A stretch of DNA of 64,000 nt from Maritalea mediterranea. GTDB taxonomy: Bacteria > Pseudomonadota > Alphaproteobacteria > Rhizobiales > Devosiaceae. The translations under genes and the position numbers were made by a program. Positions 9,539 to 18,634 of this stretch are shown one piece after another; the first letter of the stretch is position 1, and every line of letters begins with the position of its first letter. Below the pieces are notes generated by a model that saw only the letters and a list, made by a program, of their open reading frames with translations, was not told the origin of the DNA and did not search any database. The stretch spans positions 434,001-498,000 of the forward strand of contig NZ_JAKGTI010000002.1 in NCBI RefSeq assembly GCF_021568695.1, read 5' to 3'.

Positions 9539-9556
9539 TTGTGAGAACAATCACAA
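9539..9556. promoter_or_regulatory. Putative CRP/FNR-family operator TTGTGA-N6-TCACAA
   Basis: A perfect palindrome TTGTGA-GAACAA-TCACAA in the divergent region, 73 bases upstream of the YdjM-like gene and 149 bases upstream of the antiporter gene. It matches the CRP core TGTGA-N6-TCACA exactly. Confidence 0.55.
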
Positions 9557-9704
9557 ACACCAAATCAAACATTTTTCGATGAAAAGGTTGGAAACTGAAC
9601 TCAATACCTTTAAATCTCGTCCACACATACCATATCAAGTGCTCTTGTGTTTTGCGGCATATCTAGTATCTAGCTGTCGCAAATGATCGTTCAAAAAGGT
9701 TGCA

Positions 9705-10685
9705 ATGCCCTATTTTCTGCTCATCTTGGGATTAGCCACGCTCGTTGTTACTGGTGATTTGCTCGTGCGTGGCGCGGTTGGCGTGTCCAATCGCATGGGT
9801 ATTCCCCCGCTGGTCATTGGCTTAACAGTCGTCGCCTTCGGCACATCCGCACCTGAATTGGTTGTTTCAATTTCCGCTGCGCTTGACGGCGCGTCGGGAC
9901 TGTCGATCGGCAATGTTGTCGGCTCCAATATCACCAACATTCTATTGGTATTGGGCTTTCCGGCGCTGTTTTTTACCATTGATTGCAAGCAGACAGGATT
10001 GCGGCGCTCCACCAGCTTTATGATCATCGTCTCAGTGCTGCTGATCATTTTGAGCATTGACGGGGTGATCAACCATGTGGACGGGCTGATTTTTCTGGGT
10101 CTGTTGGCCGGCTACCTGCTTTATAACGGGTTTGAAGCCAACAAAATGCGCAAGCGTGGCCAGAACATCGAAGAATTGATGGAAGAGATTGAGGACGCGC
10201 CGGAAGATCCGAAAAAAATCGCGATCTATTTGATCATCGGTATCATCGGCCTGCCTCTGGGCGGCAAGCTGACGACAGACAGCGCGTTGGACATTGCCGC
10301 AATCTGGGGCGTGGCCGACAGCGCTGTAGGCCTAACCATCGTGGCACTGGGCACCTCGCTGCCTGAACTGGCCGCCGGCATGGCAGCGGCGCTGCGGCGC
10401 CACTCCGCCGTGGCCATTGGCAATGCGGTGGGCTCCAACATCTTCAATATCTTGTCGATCCTGGGCATCACATCCCTGATCGTACCATTGAAAGTGGCAC
10501 CCAACTTTATGGCTTTCGACTATTGGGTCATGCTGTTTATCGCCATCGCTCTGGCACCGATCGTGTTTATGCACCGCGCTATCGGCAAAATTGAAGGTGG
10601 GGTGATGACCATCGCCTATCTCGTGTATCTTGTGGTTGTTTTCCAAATTGGACACGAACTGGCTGAAGGGCTACCCATTGGATAA
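9705..10685 (+). CDS. Calcium/sodium antiporter, CaCA family (YrbG type)
   Basis: A 326-residue inner-membrane cation antiporter with two inverted repeats. Each carries the alpha-repeat signature: VAFGTSAPELVVS with GNVVGSNITNILL (about 45-85), and VALGTSLPELAAG with GNAVGSNIFNILS (about 212-255). A charged cytoplasmic loop separates them (KMRKRGQNIEELMEEIED, near 146-163). The stop overlaps the next start (TAATG). Confidence 0.95.
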   Translation: MPYFLLILGLATLVVTGDLLVRGAVGVSNRMGIPPLVIGLTVVAFGTSAPELVVSISAALDGASGLSIGNVVGSNITNILLVLGFPALFFTIDCKQTGLRRSTSFMIIVSVLLIILSIDGVINHVDGLIFLGLLAGYLLYNGFEANKMRKRGQNIEELMEEIEDAPEDPKKIAIYLIIGIIGLPLGGKLTTDSALDIAAIWGVADSAVGLTIVALGTSLPELAAGMAAALRRHSAVAIGNAVGSNIFNILSILGITSLIVPLKVAPNFMAFDYWVMLFIAIALAPIVFMHRAIGKIEGGVMTIAYLVYLVVVFQIGHELAEGLPIG

Positions 10686-11434
10686 TGCAAAAACAAACTT
10701 TTCTCATCACGGGCGCCGCTAACCGTATCGGCGCGGCCATGGCCGAGGGCCTGGCCAAAGACGGGCATCAGGTGGTTATTCATTATAACCGCTCAGACGA
10801 CGAAGCCGCCAAGCTGGCTGAAAAGCTGAACGCGCAAGGCTGCAAAACAGCCATTGAAGGCGCGGACCTGACCGACGCCGGCCAATATGACACGCTGGTG
10901 GAGCGTGCCGCCAAGCATTTTGGGCCGCTCACCGGGTTGATCAACAATGCCAGCCTGTTTAAACCGGACAACATTGACGACCTGACCCACGAGCTTTGGC
11001 ACAAACACTTCAGCGTACACGCGGAAGCCACCATGTTTTTGGCCAAGCATTTCGCGGCACAATTACCAGACGATCAACAAGGCTTGATTGTCAATATGAT
11101 TGACCAGCGGGTCTGGGCGCTCAAGCCGAGCTTTTTCAGCTATACGCTGTCAAAGTCGGTATTGTGGACTGCAACCCAAACGCTGGCGCAAGCGCTGGCA
11201 CCACGCATCCGCGTCAATGCTATTGGCCCCGGCCCCACCCTGCAAAATGAACATCAGACCGAGGCTGATTTTGAGGACGAACTGAAAAGTCTGCCGTTAA
11301 AAACTGGCCCGGCGCTGGACGAAATCGTAGACACAGTCCGCTATTTCCTCAACGCCAAATCAGTAACCGGACAAATGATCGCCATGGATGGCGGGCAGCA
11401 TCTGATGTGGACTGATATTGGTGAAACAAATTAG
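10685..11434 (+). CDS. Pteridine-reductase-like short-chain dehydrogenase
   Basis: A 249-residue SDR with an N-terminal NADPH loop ITGAANRIG (7-15) and HYNRS following strand 2, plus INNAS. The catalytic Tyr-Lys is in YTLSK. The usual active-site Ser is an Asp, 13 residues before the Tyr (NMIDQRV). That Asp, together with the T-G-x-x-x-R-x-G loop, is characteristic of PTR1/FolM-type pteridine reductases, so reduction of a dihydropterin or dihydrofolate is the best guess. Coupled by TAATG to the antiporter and 24 bases before uvrC. Confidence 0.8.
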   Translation: MQKQTFLITGAANRIGAAMAEGLAKDGHQVVIHYNRSDDEAAKLAEKLNAQGCKTAIEGADLTDAGQYDTLVERAAKHFGPLTGLINNASLFKPDNIDDLTHELWHKHFSVHAEATMFLAKHFAAQLPDDQQGLIVNMIDQRVWALKPSFFSYTLSKSVLWTATQTLAQALAPRIRVNAIGPGPTLQNEHQTEADFEDELKSLPLKTGPALDEIVDTVRYFLNAKSVTGQMIAMDGGQHLMWTDIGETN

Positions 11435-11458
11435 TTTTTGCGCTATGTTTGAGTCGCA

Positions 11459-13345
11459 ATGAACGAACCAACCGCATCCCCCGGCCCAGACATCATCAAA
11501 CGCTTTGTGAAAACCCTGCCCTCTGGGCCCGGGGTTTATCGCATGCTGGATGAACAGCAGAATGTGATCTATGTGGGCAAGGCCCGCAACCTCAAGGCGC
11601 GGGTGACCAACTATACCCGCTATGAAGGCAATTCGGTGCGCATTGGCCGCATGATCGCGGCCACCCGCTCCATGGAGTTTGTGACCACAAACACCGAGAG
11701 TGAGGCGCTGCTGCTCGAAGCCAATATGATCAAGCGCTTGCGGCCCCGCTATAATGTGTTGCTGCGCGACGACAAAAGCTTCCCCTATATTTTGCTGGCC
11801 ACCGAGCACGAAGCAGCCGAGCTGACCAAGCACCGCGGGGTGCGCCGCCGCAAGGGCCATTATTTTGGCCCCTTTGCCTCGGTGACCGCAGTGAACCGCA
11901 CGATCACCGCACTACAAAAAGCCTTCTTGCTGCGCAATTGTTCCGACAGCTATTATCAGGGCCGCACCCGCCCCTGCTTGCAGCACCAGATCAAACGCTG
12001 CGCTGCCCCTTGCACCGGGGAAATCTCCATCGAGGATTATCAAAAGCTGGTGCAGGATGCCGTAGACTTTTTGTCCGGCAAGTCGAAAAGCGTGCAGGCA
12101 CAATTGTCGAAAGAAATGCAGCAAGCTTCAGAAGAACTGGACTTTGAGCGCGCTGCCATGTTGCGTGACCGGATTTCGGCGCTGGCCATGATCCAGTCGC
12201 AAGGCGATATGAGCGCGCAAAGCCTGTCTGAAGGCGACATCTTCGCCATTCACCAAGAAGCAGGCCGGTTCTGCATTCAGGTGTTTTTCTTCCGCGCGCA
12301 TCAAAACTGGGGTAACCGTGCCTATTATCCGCGGGCTGACAAAAGCCTTGAGGAGGGGGAAGTGCTGGAAGCCTTTGTGGCGCAATTTTATGAAAACCGC
12401 ACACCGCCCAAAGTGGTGTTGCTCTCGCATCCGGTGGAGAACCCGAAACTCTTGCAGGAAGCGCTCAGCATTCGGGCCGACCGAAAGATTGACGTGCAAA
12501 CCCCGCAGCGCGGCGAAAAACGGCAATTTGTGGAGCATGCGCTCGATAATGCCCGCCAGGCGCTGGGGCGGCAATTGGCGGAAAGCGCCTCACAAACCAG
12601 CCTTTTGGAAGGCATGACCAAAACCTTTGAACTGGACGAGCCGCCCAAACGCATCGAGATTTATGATAACTCGCACATTCAGGGCACCCATGCGGTGGGC
12701 GCCATGGTGGTGGCGGGGCGCGAAGGCCTCTCCAAAAAACATTACCGCACCTTCAACATCAAGTCCGAAGAGCTGACCCCGGGCGACGATTTCGGCATGA
12801 TGAATGAGGTGCTCACTCGCCGGTTCAAACGGCTGGTGAATGAATATAAAGCGCCCGATGAAGATCTACTGAAAGACCCGAGCCAAATGCCGGAATGGCC
12901 TGATGTGTTGCTGATTGACGGTGGCAAGGGGCAATTGAGCGCTGTGCGCAAAGTGCTGGAGCAGTTCGACCTGCCGCAGAAAGTCACGCTGATCGGCATC
13001 GCCAAAGGCGAAGAGCGCAATGCGGGACGCGAGACCTTCTTCATTGAAGGCCGCGAGCCCTTTATGCTGCCGGCGCGTGACCCGGTGCTTTATTATGTGC
13101 AGCGCCTGCGCGACGAAGCGCACCGATTTGCCATTGGCACCCACCGGGCCAAACGCTCAAAAGCGATTGTGAAAAACCCGCTCGATGAGATCGAAGGCAT
13201 TGGGCCCAGCCGCAAGCGCAATCTGCTCAACCATTTCGGCTCCGCCAAATCCGTGGGCCGTGCAGCGCTGGCTGATCTGCAATCGGTGCCCGGCATTTCA
13301 AAACAAATGGCACAGACCATTTACGACTATTTCAATAGGTCATAA
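11459..13345 (+). CDS. uvrC: UvrABC system protein C (excinuclease)
   Basis: A 628-residue nuclease making both incisions in nucleotide excision repair. The N-terminal GIY-YIG domain reads [20 protein letters not shown] (near 22-41). The Cys-rich [15 protein letters not shown] follows, then a UVR helix pair ([16 protein letters not shown], about 227-242) that pairs with UvrB. The RNase H-like half includes [22 protein letters not shown] and DEAHRFA, and helix-hairpin-helix repeats form the C-terminus. Length is normal. Upstream of pgsA with a 34-base gap. Confidence 0.98.
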   Translation: MNEPTASPGPDIIKRFVKTLPSGPGVYRMLDEQQNVIYVGKARNLKARVTNYTRYEGNSVRIGRMIAATRSMEFVTTNTESEALLLEANMIKRLRPRYNVLLRDDKSFPYILLATEHEAAELTKHRGVRRRKGHYFGPFASVTAVNRTITALQKAFLLRNCSDSYYQGRTRPCLQHQIKRCAAPCTGEISIEDYQKLVQDAVDFLSGKSKSVQAQLSKEMQQASEELDFERAAMLRDRISALAMIQSQGDMSAQSLSEGDIFAIHQEAGRFCIQVFFFRAHQNWGNRAYYPRADKSLEEGEVLEAFVAQFYENRTPPKVVLLSHPVENPKLLQEALSIRADRKIDVQTPQRGEKRQFVEHALDNARQALGRQLAESASQTSLLEGMTKTFELDEPPKRIEIYDNSHIQGTHAVGAMVVAGREGLSKKHYRTFNIKSEELTPGDDFGMMNEVLTRRFKRLVNEYKAPDEDLLKDPSQMPEWPDVLLIDGGKGQLSAVRKVLEQFDLPQKVTLIGIAKGEERNAGRETFFIEGREPFMLPARDPVLYYVQRLRDEAHRFAIGTHRAKRSKAIVKNPLDEIEGIGPSRKRNLLNHFGSAKSVGRAALADLQSVPGISKQMAQTIYDYFNRS

Positions 13346-13379
13346 ACTCGGCCAAAATTTCCGACATAAAGGCACCCTT

Positions 13380-13934
13380 ATGAACTTGCCCAATCTTCTG
13401 ACCATTTTTCGCATCGTCGCGATTCCGGTGATCATCTGGCTGGTCTTTATCGACAATGATATTGCGCGGCAGGTGGCCTTTGCCCTTTATGTCGTGGCGT
13501 GCCTCACCGACTATCTTGACGGCTATCTGGCCCGCAAAATGAACATTGTCTCAGACCTGGGGCGCATGCTGGACCCCATCGCGGACAAGCTGTTGGTCGG
13601 CACTTTGCTGATTGCCTTCGCCTATACGGGCGAGTTCAACCTGATCGAAACCTGGCTGGCAATTGCGATCATGTTCCGAGAGATTGCCGTGGCGGGCTTG
13701 CGCGAATATTTGGGCAATGCGCAAATCACCGTGCATGTCTCGAAGCTGGCCAAATATAAAACCACGGTGCAATTGGTGGCGCTCGCCATCTTTATGGTTG
13801 TGCCCTTGGTGCCCAGTGTCGGCTCCGCTGCGCATGGCCTGCTATGGCTGGCCGCGGCGTTGACGGTCTATACCGGCTATGAATATTTCGCAGGCGCCTG
13901 GCCGAAACTGACAGGCAAGGCGGAAGCCAAATGA
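13380..13934 (+). CDS. pgsA: CDP-diacylglycerol--glycerol-3-phosphate 3-phosphatidyltransferase
   Basis: A 184-residue membrane enzyme making phosphatidylglycerol-phosphate. The CDP-alcohol phosphotransferase signature D-G-x2-A-R-x8-G-x3-D-x3-D is complete: DGYLARKMNIVSDLGRMLDP with the last Asp in IADK (residues about 42-65). Multiple hydrophobic helices follow. I chose the ATG at 13380 (MNLPNLLTIFR), the standard family start; the open frame extends back into uvrC. The stop overlaps moaD by 4 bases (ATGA). Confidence 0.96.
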   Translation: MNLPNLLTIFRIVAIPVIIWLVFIDNDIARQVAFALYVVACLTDYLDGYLARKMNIVSDLGRMLDPIADKLLVGTLLIAFAYTGEFNLIETWLAIAIMFREIAVAGLREYLGNAQITVHVSKLAKYKTTVQLVALAIFMVVPLVPSVGSAAHGLLWLAAALTVYTGYEYFAGAWPKLTGKAEAK

Positions 13935-14182
13935 TTATTCGCTATTTCGCCTGGATACGTGAACGGCTGAACCGCGACCAGCAAGAGCTGGCGCTGCCGG
14001 AGAGCGTGCAGACTGTGGCGGATGCCCTTGACCACCTGCGCGCAACGGATGAAGATTTTGCCGCCATTTTGCCGCCGGAAACCGTATTTCGAGTGGCCTT
14101 GGATGATGAGTTGGTGGAGCTGGATACGCCATTGGGCAATGCCAAAGAACTCTCCATCTTCCCGCCCATGACGGGGGGATAA
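13931..14182 (+). CDS. moaD: Molybdopterin synthase small subunit
   Basis: An 83-residue ubiquitin-fold protein ending in the Gly-Gly tail (FPPMTGG) that carries the thiocarboxylate sulfur for molybdopterin synthesis. Length and the preceding hydrophobic strand (KELSIFPP) match MoaD. Starts inside pgsA (ATGA) and shares a base with the moaE start (TAATG), so the subunits are probably translated in step. Confidence 0.95.
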   Translation: MIIRYFAWIRERLNRDQQELALPESVQTVADALDHLRATDEDFAAILPPETVFRVALDDELVELDTPLGNAKELSIFPPMTGG

Positions 14183-14637
14183 TGACCGTCACCGTCAATT
14201 TGCAGCAAGAAATGTTTGACGCGGGTGCCTTGGTCAATCAATTCACACGCGATCTGCCCGAGGCAGGCGCGGTGGCGACCTTTACCGGGCTGGTGCGCTC
14301 CACCCCTGACAAGCCGATCCGGGCACTGATATTGGAACACCACCCCACCATGGCGCAAAAGCAGATTGAGCGTTTTGCGCAGGAGGCGACTGATCGTTTC
14401 GACCTGCTGGCCATCGAGGTGGTGCACCGTTTTGGCGAAATGCAGGTGGGCGAACCCATTGTGCAGGTGATGGCCGCCAGCCATCATCGGCAGTCCGCTT
14501 TTGACGGCGCAAACTATGTGATGGATTGGCTTAAAACTGATGCACCCTTTTGGAAAAAGGAAGTGGGGCCTGACGGCAGCTATTGGGTGGATGCACGCGA
14601 GACCGACGAAACCGCCAAAGAAAAGTGGACAAAATAA
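14182..14637 (+). CDS. moaE: Molybdopterin synthase large subunit
   Basis: A 151-residue partner of MoaD that converts precursor Z (cPMP) to molybdopterin. Family landmarks are the ATFTGLVR strand near residue 32, LILEHHPTMAQKQIE, VVHRFGEMQVGE, and the catalytic-lysine tail F-W-K-K-E near residue 124. Last gene of uvrC-pgsA-moaD-moaE; a strong hairpin follows immediately. Confidence 0.96.
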   Translation: MTVTVNLQQEMFDAGALVNQFTRDLPEAGAVATFTGLVRSTPDKPIRALILEHHPTMAQKQIERFAQEATDRFDLLAIEVVHRFGEMQVGEPIVQVMAASHHRQSAFDGANYVMDWLKTDAPFWKKEVGPDGSYWVDARETDETAKEKWTK

Positions 14638-14667
14638 AACGCCGCCTCAATCGAAGCGGCGTTTTTC
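14636..14667. terminator. Bidirectional intrinsic terminator between moaE and ilvE
   Basis: A perfect 10-bp stem AAAACGCCGC / GCGGCGTTTT with a 10-base loop. It has a T-run on the plus side and an A-run in front that serves as the T-run for the minus strand. Sits between the convergent moaE and ilvE. Confidence 0.9.
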
Positions 14668-14687
14668 AATTCTCTTGAGAACCTTGC

Positions 14688-15578
14688 TTACTCAGCAGCG
14701 GCCTTTTTCGGCTGCACCGCCTCGGCATAGGCTTCGATCATTTTCTGGCAAATTTCGCGCTTTTCAAACACGGTGCCTTCAATTTCAGCGACAGGGGTCA
14801 CTTCCGCCGCAGAGCCCGTGAGGAAGCATTCTTCAAACTCACCAATCTCTTCAGGCTTGATGATCCGCTCAATCACATTGATGCCTTGCTCCTTGGCAAG
14901 ACCGATCACGGTGCGGCGGGTGATGCCATCCAAGAAACAATCCGGCTTCGGCGTATGGATCTCACCATCTTTGATGAAGAACACGTTCGCGCCAGTTGCT
15001 TCCGCCACATAGCCGCGATAATCGCGCATCAGCGCATCGGAATAGCCTTTGGCTTCTGCGGCATGTTTGGACAGTGTACAGATCATATAAAGACCCGACG
15101 CCTTAGACGCAAAGGGCGCAGAATCTGGCGCAGGGCGCTGCCAATCTGACCAGGCCAGGCGTACGCCTTTCAGCTTTTCTTCCATAGAAAACAGGCTCGG
15201 CCATTCCCAGGCGGCAATCGCCAAATGGACCGGATTATTATGGGCGCCCAGACCAAGCTCGTGTGAACCGCGCCACGCCAAGGGACGCATATAGGCGTTG
15301 GTCAGGTTGTTTTTCTCCAACACCTCACGGCAAGCCGCATCAATCTCATCAGCAGAATATGGAATTTCAAAGTCCAAAATATTGGCAGACTTGCGCAACC
15401 GCTCCGAGTGCTCATGCAGTTTGAACACTTCACCATTATACGCCCGTTGTCCCTCAAACACGCTCGACGCATAGTGCAGCGCATGGGTCAACACATGCAC
15501 CTTGCACTCTTTCCATTCGCGCATTTCCCCATCAAACCAGATCCAACCATCGCGTTGGTCTAAAGGTACACCGGCCAT
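14688..15578 (-). CDS. ilvE: Branched-chain amino acid aminotransferase
   Basis: A 296-residue class IV PLP aminotransferase performing the last step of Val, Leu and Ile synthesis. Seen: the N-terminal HVLTHALHYASSVFEG, the PLP lysine region FASKASGLY, YVAEATGANVFFI, and the late FLTGSAAEVTPV phosphate-binding loop. I start at 15578 (MAGVPLDQRD), preceded by TTAGGGAGAAGAAA; the frame extends 80 codons further but without homology. Divergent from a MarR regulator at 15736, which is a possible regulator. Confidence 0.95.
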   Translation of the reverse strand: MAGVPLDQRDGWIWFDGEMREWKECKVHVLTHALHYASSVFEGQRAYNGEVFKLHEHSERLRKSANILDFEIPYSADEIDAACREVLEKNNLTNAYMRPLAWRGSHELGLGAHNNPVHLAIAAWEWPSLFSMEEKLKGVRLAWSDWQRPAPDSAPFASKASGLYMICTLSKHAAEAKGYSDALMRDYRGYVAEATGANVFFIKDGEIHTPKPDCFLDGITRRTVIGLAKEQGINVIERIIKPEEIGEFEECFLTGSAAEVTPVAEIEGTVFEKREICQKMIEAYAEAVQPKKAAAE

Positions 15579-15735
15579 TTTCTTCTCCCTAACATCGGCT
15601 TTTGGCCCGAAATTTCTCTGATTATCACATTGCCGGGCCATCAAACTGCAAAATTTAGATTTGGCAAGCTGCCGATCTTGGCAAATGGCCCCAGCTTTGG
15701 GATAAGTGTAAATCAAACTGTGAACAGGGTGAAGC

Positions 15736-16269
15736 ATGACAGCCAACAAAATAAATGTCAACAAGGCTGACATAAATTCTGAAAAAGAAAATGCGTCACA
15801 GGACAAAATGGACGCCATGCCCCTTGATCTGATGGGGCTTTTATTCTTCGCCTACAGGGATTTTGTGCATGAGGCGGACGAGCTTTTGTCGCGGCAAGGC
15901 TTTGGCCGCGCCCACCATCGGGTACTCTATTTCGTCAATTTGCGTCCGGGCATGACTGTGGCGGACCTGCTGGACCTGTTAAAAATCACCAAACAAAGCC
16001 TGGCACGTGTGCTGCGACAATTGATTGATAATGGCTATATCGAGCAACGTACCGGCCAGAAAGACCGGCGCAAACGCCTGTTGTACCCTACGGAACAAGG
16101 CGCAGAATTTTTCACCCTACTGTCCGCCAACCAATCGCAACGCATGCGTGAGGCACTGGACAAGCTCCCCCCCGAAACCAAGGATACTGTCGCAAAGTTT
16201 TTCGTGGAAATGATCGATCCAGAAGATCACAGTAAGCTGAAAAATCTAAGCCTGATCGATATCGACTAA
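15736..16269 (+). CDS. MarR-family transcriptional regulator
   Basis: A 177-residue winged-helix repressor type. After a polar N-terminus (1-27), the helices LLFFAYRDFVHEADELL and FGRAHHRVLYFVNLRPGMTV lead to the recognition helix ITKQSLARVLRQLIDNGYI (near 84-102) and the wing TGQKDRRKRLLYPT (near 105-118). The D-R-R-K-R wing is the MarR signature. Ligand and targets unknown; the divergent ilvE promoter is the obvious candidate. Start assignment within the first 27 residues is less sure. Confidence 0.9.
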   Translation: MTANKINVNKADINSEKENASQDKMDAMPLDLMGLLFFAYRDFVHEADELLSRQGFGRAHHRVLYFVNLRPGMTVADLLDLLKITKQSLARVLRQLIDNGYIEQRTGQKDRRKRLLYPTEQGAEFFTLLSANQSQRMREALDKLPPETKDTVAKFFVEMIDPEDHSKLKNLSLIDID

Positions 16270-16293
16270 CCCATAGCGACGGGCTGGCGCGCG

Positions 16294-18105
16294 TCAGGCG
16301 ACATCAACGCCGTTCTCAAAAACCTGGTGTTGGCCGCGACCTGCCCGCTTGGCCCCATAAAGCGCCATATCCGCCTCTGCACGCAGCCGCTCCGCATCAA
16401 CCTCGGCCCCTTGCGCCCGGGTAATGCCAATGCTGACCTTGCAGCTTAGCTGATGCCCCTCAATGTCCAGCGGTGTTCCAAGTGCATTTTTAACATCTAA
16501 AGCCAGCATTTCTGCCTCTTCAACAGTGCGGAACCGCCCCGATATGATGGCAAACTCATCCCCGCCAAGACGGGCCGCAAAATCGGAAGGGTCAATTGCT
16601 TTTAAGATCATTTCGCCGGCATGGCGCAAAAGCGCATCACCCGCATTATGCCCGTTCATGTCGTTGACTTGCTTGAAATGATCAAGATCTACAAATAGCA
16701 AGGTGAGCGGCAACCCAGCCGCGTTTGCCTCTTTGATTTTCCGATCAATTTCCTTGTCAAAATAACGCCTGTTGGGAAGATTGGTCAGTGCATCATGGGT
16801 AGACTCATACGATAAACGACGTTCCAACGCCCTGATGTCGGTGACATCCTCATGGGTGGCGATCCATCCCCCCAAAGGGGTCGAAGAATGAACCGACTTG
16901 ATAATGCGTCCATCAGCCATGCGTGTTTCCGCAACAAAAACGTCTTTTGACAGCAATGTCTTTTCCAGCTTGTCCCGATAGAGCGCGGGGTCTCCCTCAA
17001 AATTACCCCTCAATTGCTGCGATCTTAACATGTCCATAAAACCTACGCCCTCATAGATTTCCGATTGCTGCATACCGAACATGTCGACATATTTATCATT
17101 CCAGACCGTGAGTTTATGATCGGCATTAAAGCAGGAAACACCTTGGTTCATGTTCGCCAGCGTGATGGACAATTGCAAATTGCTTTTGGTGATCAGCGCC
17201 CGTGACCGCGCCAAGTCGGCAACAGTGACTGATATCGCATAAAACGGCAAAACAGCCAGCAAGGTCAGCAATTGGGCCTCAAAAACCTGATCACGCAAAC
17301 TAAGATCAGTTTGGGGCTGTGGCCACCAACCAAACACCACAGCCAATGAAACGGCAACGACCAGCAAAGAACCCACTGTGGCAACTTTGAACGGCTTACC
17401 TTTAAGCGCGAGCCAGCAACTCGGCACCATAAACGCCAAAGCCATGGGCAAGTTCAACGCATAAAGCGCGGCCAACCCGAAGATCGAGCAAGCGAGAAAT
17501 ACAGCGAATGACTTTATCAGTCTTGGCACTGCCACCGTTTTTGGCCACAGACCACGCCATTGCGGCCAACCGGTTGATAATAAAGGCAACAAAACGATCA
17601 CTGAGCTCACGGTGTCCCCTGCCCACAAATAGGTCAGGCTTTTTGTGAACGGCAAATTCAGCTCGACATTTAAAAAGTAGGCGCCAATCAGGGCCCCCGG
17701 CAAAACTGCCGCAATCAGGGTGCCCAACAAAATAAAGAACGTTGCGGGCGTCTCCACAGGAGCTTCATCCAGTTTGAGTGCCCGCAGCCCCAAACTGACC
17801 AGCAAAATCTCTAAATTGTTGGCGATGGGCAGCCCAAAGGCCAACAGCAACGGGTCGCCAAACAACAAAAGGCTCGCAATATTACCGAGAAGTGCGCCCA
17901 ATAGCACGGAGGGCAGATATGCTAAACCAAGGACCAGAATCAAGGCGACCATGGCTGCGTTCGCGGGCCAAAAAACAGCAACACCATGAGACATGTGCGC
18001 CAAGACCACGCCAATACTGGCCAAGATGACGAACATCACAAATGAAGCAATAAAGATCTTGCCGTGCTGGACGGCACTTGAGACCTTCAAAACCCTTATC
18101 CCCAA
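16294..18105 (-). CDS. MASE1-PAS-GGDEF diguanylate cyclase
   Basis: A 603-residue membrane sensor. Residues about 15-300 form a MASE1 domain with some eight helices (FWPANAAMVALILV and the WAGDTVSSVIVLLPLL region are typical). A PAS domain follows (NQGVSCFNADHKLTVWND, about 315-430), then a GGDEF domain (about 445-600) with an intact active site ARLGGDEFAII, so c-di-GMP synthesis is expected. The inhibitory RxxD site before it reads DPSD, so product inhibition is probably lost. The first available start is TTG at 18105 with AGGGGT upstream; a stop lies four codons before it. Confidence 0.9.
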   Translation of the reverse strand: MGIRVLKVSSAVQHGKIFIASFVMFVILASIGVVLAHMSHGVAVFWPANAAMVALILVLGLAYLPSVLLGALLGNIASLLLFGDPLLLAFGLPIANNLEILLVSLGLRALKLDEAPVETPATFFILLGTLIAAVLPGALIGAYFLNVELNLPFTKSLTYLWAGDTVSSVIVLLPLLSTGWPQWRGLWPKTVAVPRLIKSFAVFLACSIFGLAALYALNLPMALAFMVPSCWLALKGKPFKVATVGSLLVVAVSLAVVFGWWPQPQTDLSLRDQVFEAQLLTLLAVLPFYAISVTVADLARSRALITKSNLQLSITLANMNQGVSCFNADHKLTVWNDKYVDMFGMQQSEIYEGVGFMDMLRSQQLRGNFEGDPALYRDKLEKTLLSKDVFVAETRMADGRIIKSVHSSTPLGGWIATHEDVTDIRALERRLSYESTHDALTNLPNRRYFDKEIDRKIKEANAAGLPLTLLFVDLDHFKQVNDMNGHNAGDALLRHAGEMILKAIDPSDFAARLGGDEFAIISGRFRTVEEAEMLALDVKNALGTPLDIEGHQLSCKVSIGITRAQGAEVDAERLRAEADMALYGAKRAGRGQHQVFENGVDVA

Positions 18106-18213
18106 CCAAAACCCCTAGATGTGCGTTGCACATTGTTAAACAGTTTGGCTGCAAAAGATTGATTGCACGTTACTTTAAATAACAAAAACGGCGTGAAAAT
18201 CGAGATTTCGCAA

Positions 18214-18257
18214 AGAAAAAGGCGTCAAAATCCGACTAAAACGCCGTTTTAACGCCT
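18214..18257 (-). terminator. Intrinsic terminator of the ybjN-proC-csaA unit
   Basis: Read on the minus strand, AGGCGT..ACGCCT is followed by TTTTC. The loop contains a second self-complementary piece (TAAAACGGCGTTTTA). Located 27 bases past the csaA stop. Confidence 0.55.
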
Positions 18258-18283
18258 AGAACCGATGAGAATTCGGCAATGCG

Positions 18284-18634
18284 CTACATCAAGCGCTGGC
18301 CGTTTGGTACTTTTTTGTCGGTGGCGGCAAGCACAATATCGCCCTTTTCGTCTTCAAAGCCCAAGGTGAGCACTTCCGAGCGAAAGGGTCCAATTTGCCG
18401 TGGTGGAAAATTGACCACAGCCATCACCTGCCGCCCAACCAGATCGTCAGCTTCATAATGCACTGTAATCTGCGCGGATGATTTTTTGATGCCGATCTCG
18501 TCGCCAAAATCGATCAGCATAATGTGCGCCGGTTTGCGAGCCTCTGGAAACGGACGCACTTCGACAATGGTGCCGGTGCGAATATCGACCTTCATAAAAT
18601 CATCAAAGCTGATTTCTTCGGCAATTTTACTCAT
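18284..18634 (-). CDS. csaA: CsaA-type tRNA-binding-domain protein
   Basis: A 116-residue OB-fold protein of the tRNA-binding-domain superfamily, similar in length to CsaA export chaperones. Markers are VDIRTGTIVEVRPFPEARKP (near 15-34), SSAQITVHY, VVNFPPRQIGPFRSEVL and the C-terminal VPNGQRLM. I start at 18634 (MSKIAEEISF); it overlaps the proC stop by 8 bases (ATGAGTAA), marking tight coupling. Whether it is a secretion chaperone or another nucleic-acid-binding protein cannot be settled by sequence. Confidence 0.88.
   Translation of the reverse strand: MSKIAEEISFDDFMKVDIRTGTIVEVRPFPEARKPAHIMLIDFGDEIGIKKSSAQITVHYEADDLVGRQVMAVVNFPPRQIGPFRSEVLTLGFEDEKGDIVLAATDKKVPNGQRLM

Noticed and set aside
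13185-13379. Upstream extension of the pgsA frame into uvrC
   Set aside because: The added 65 residues duplicate uvrC sequence in another frame; conserved pgsA homology begins at the ATG at 13380.
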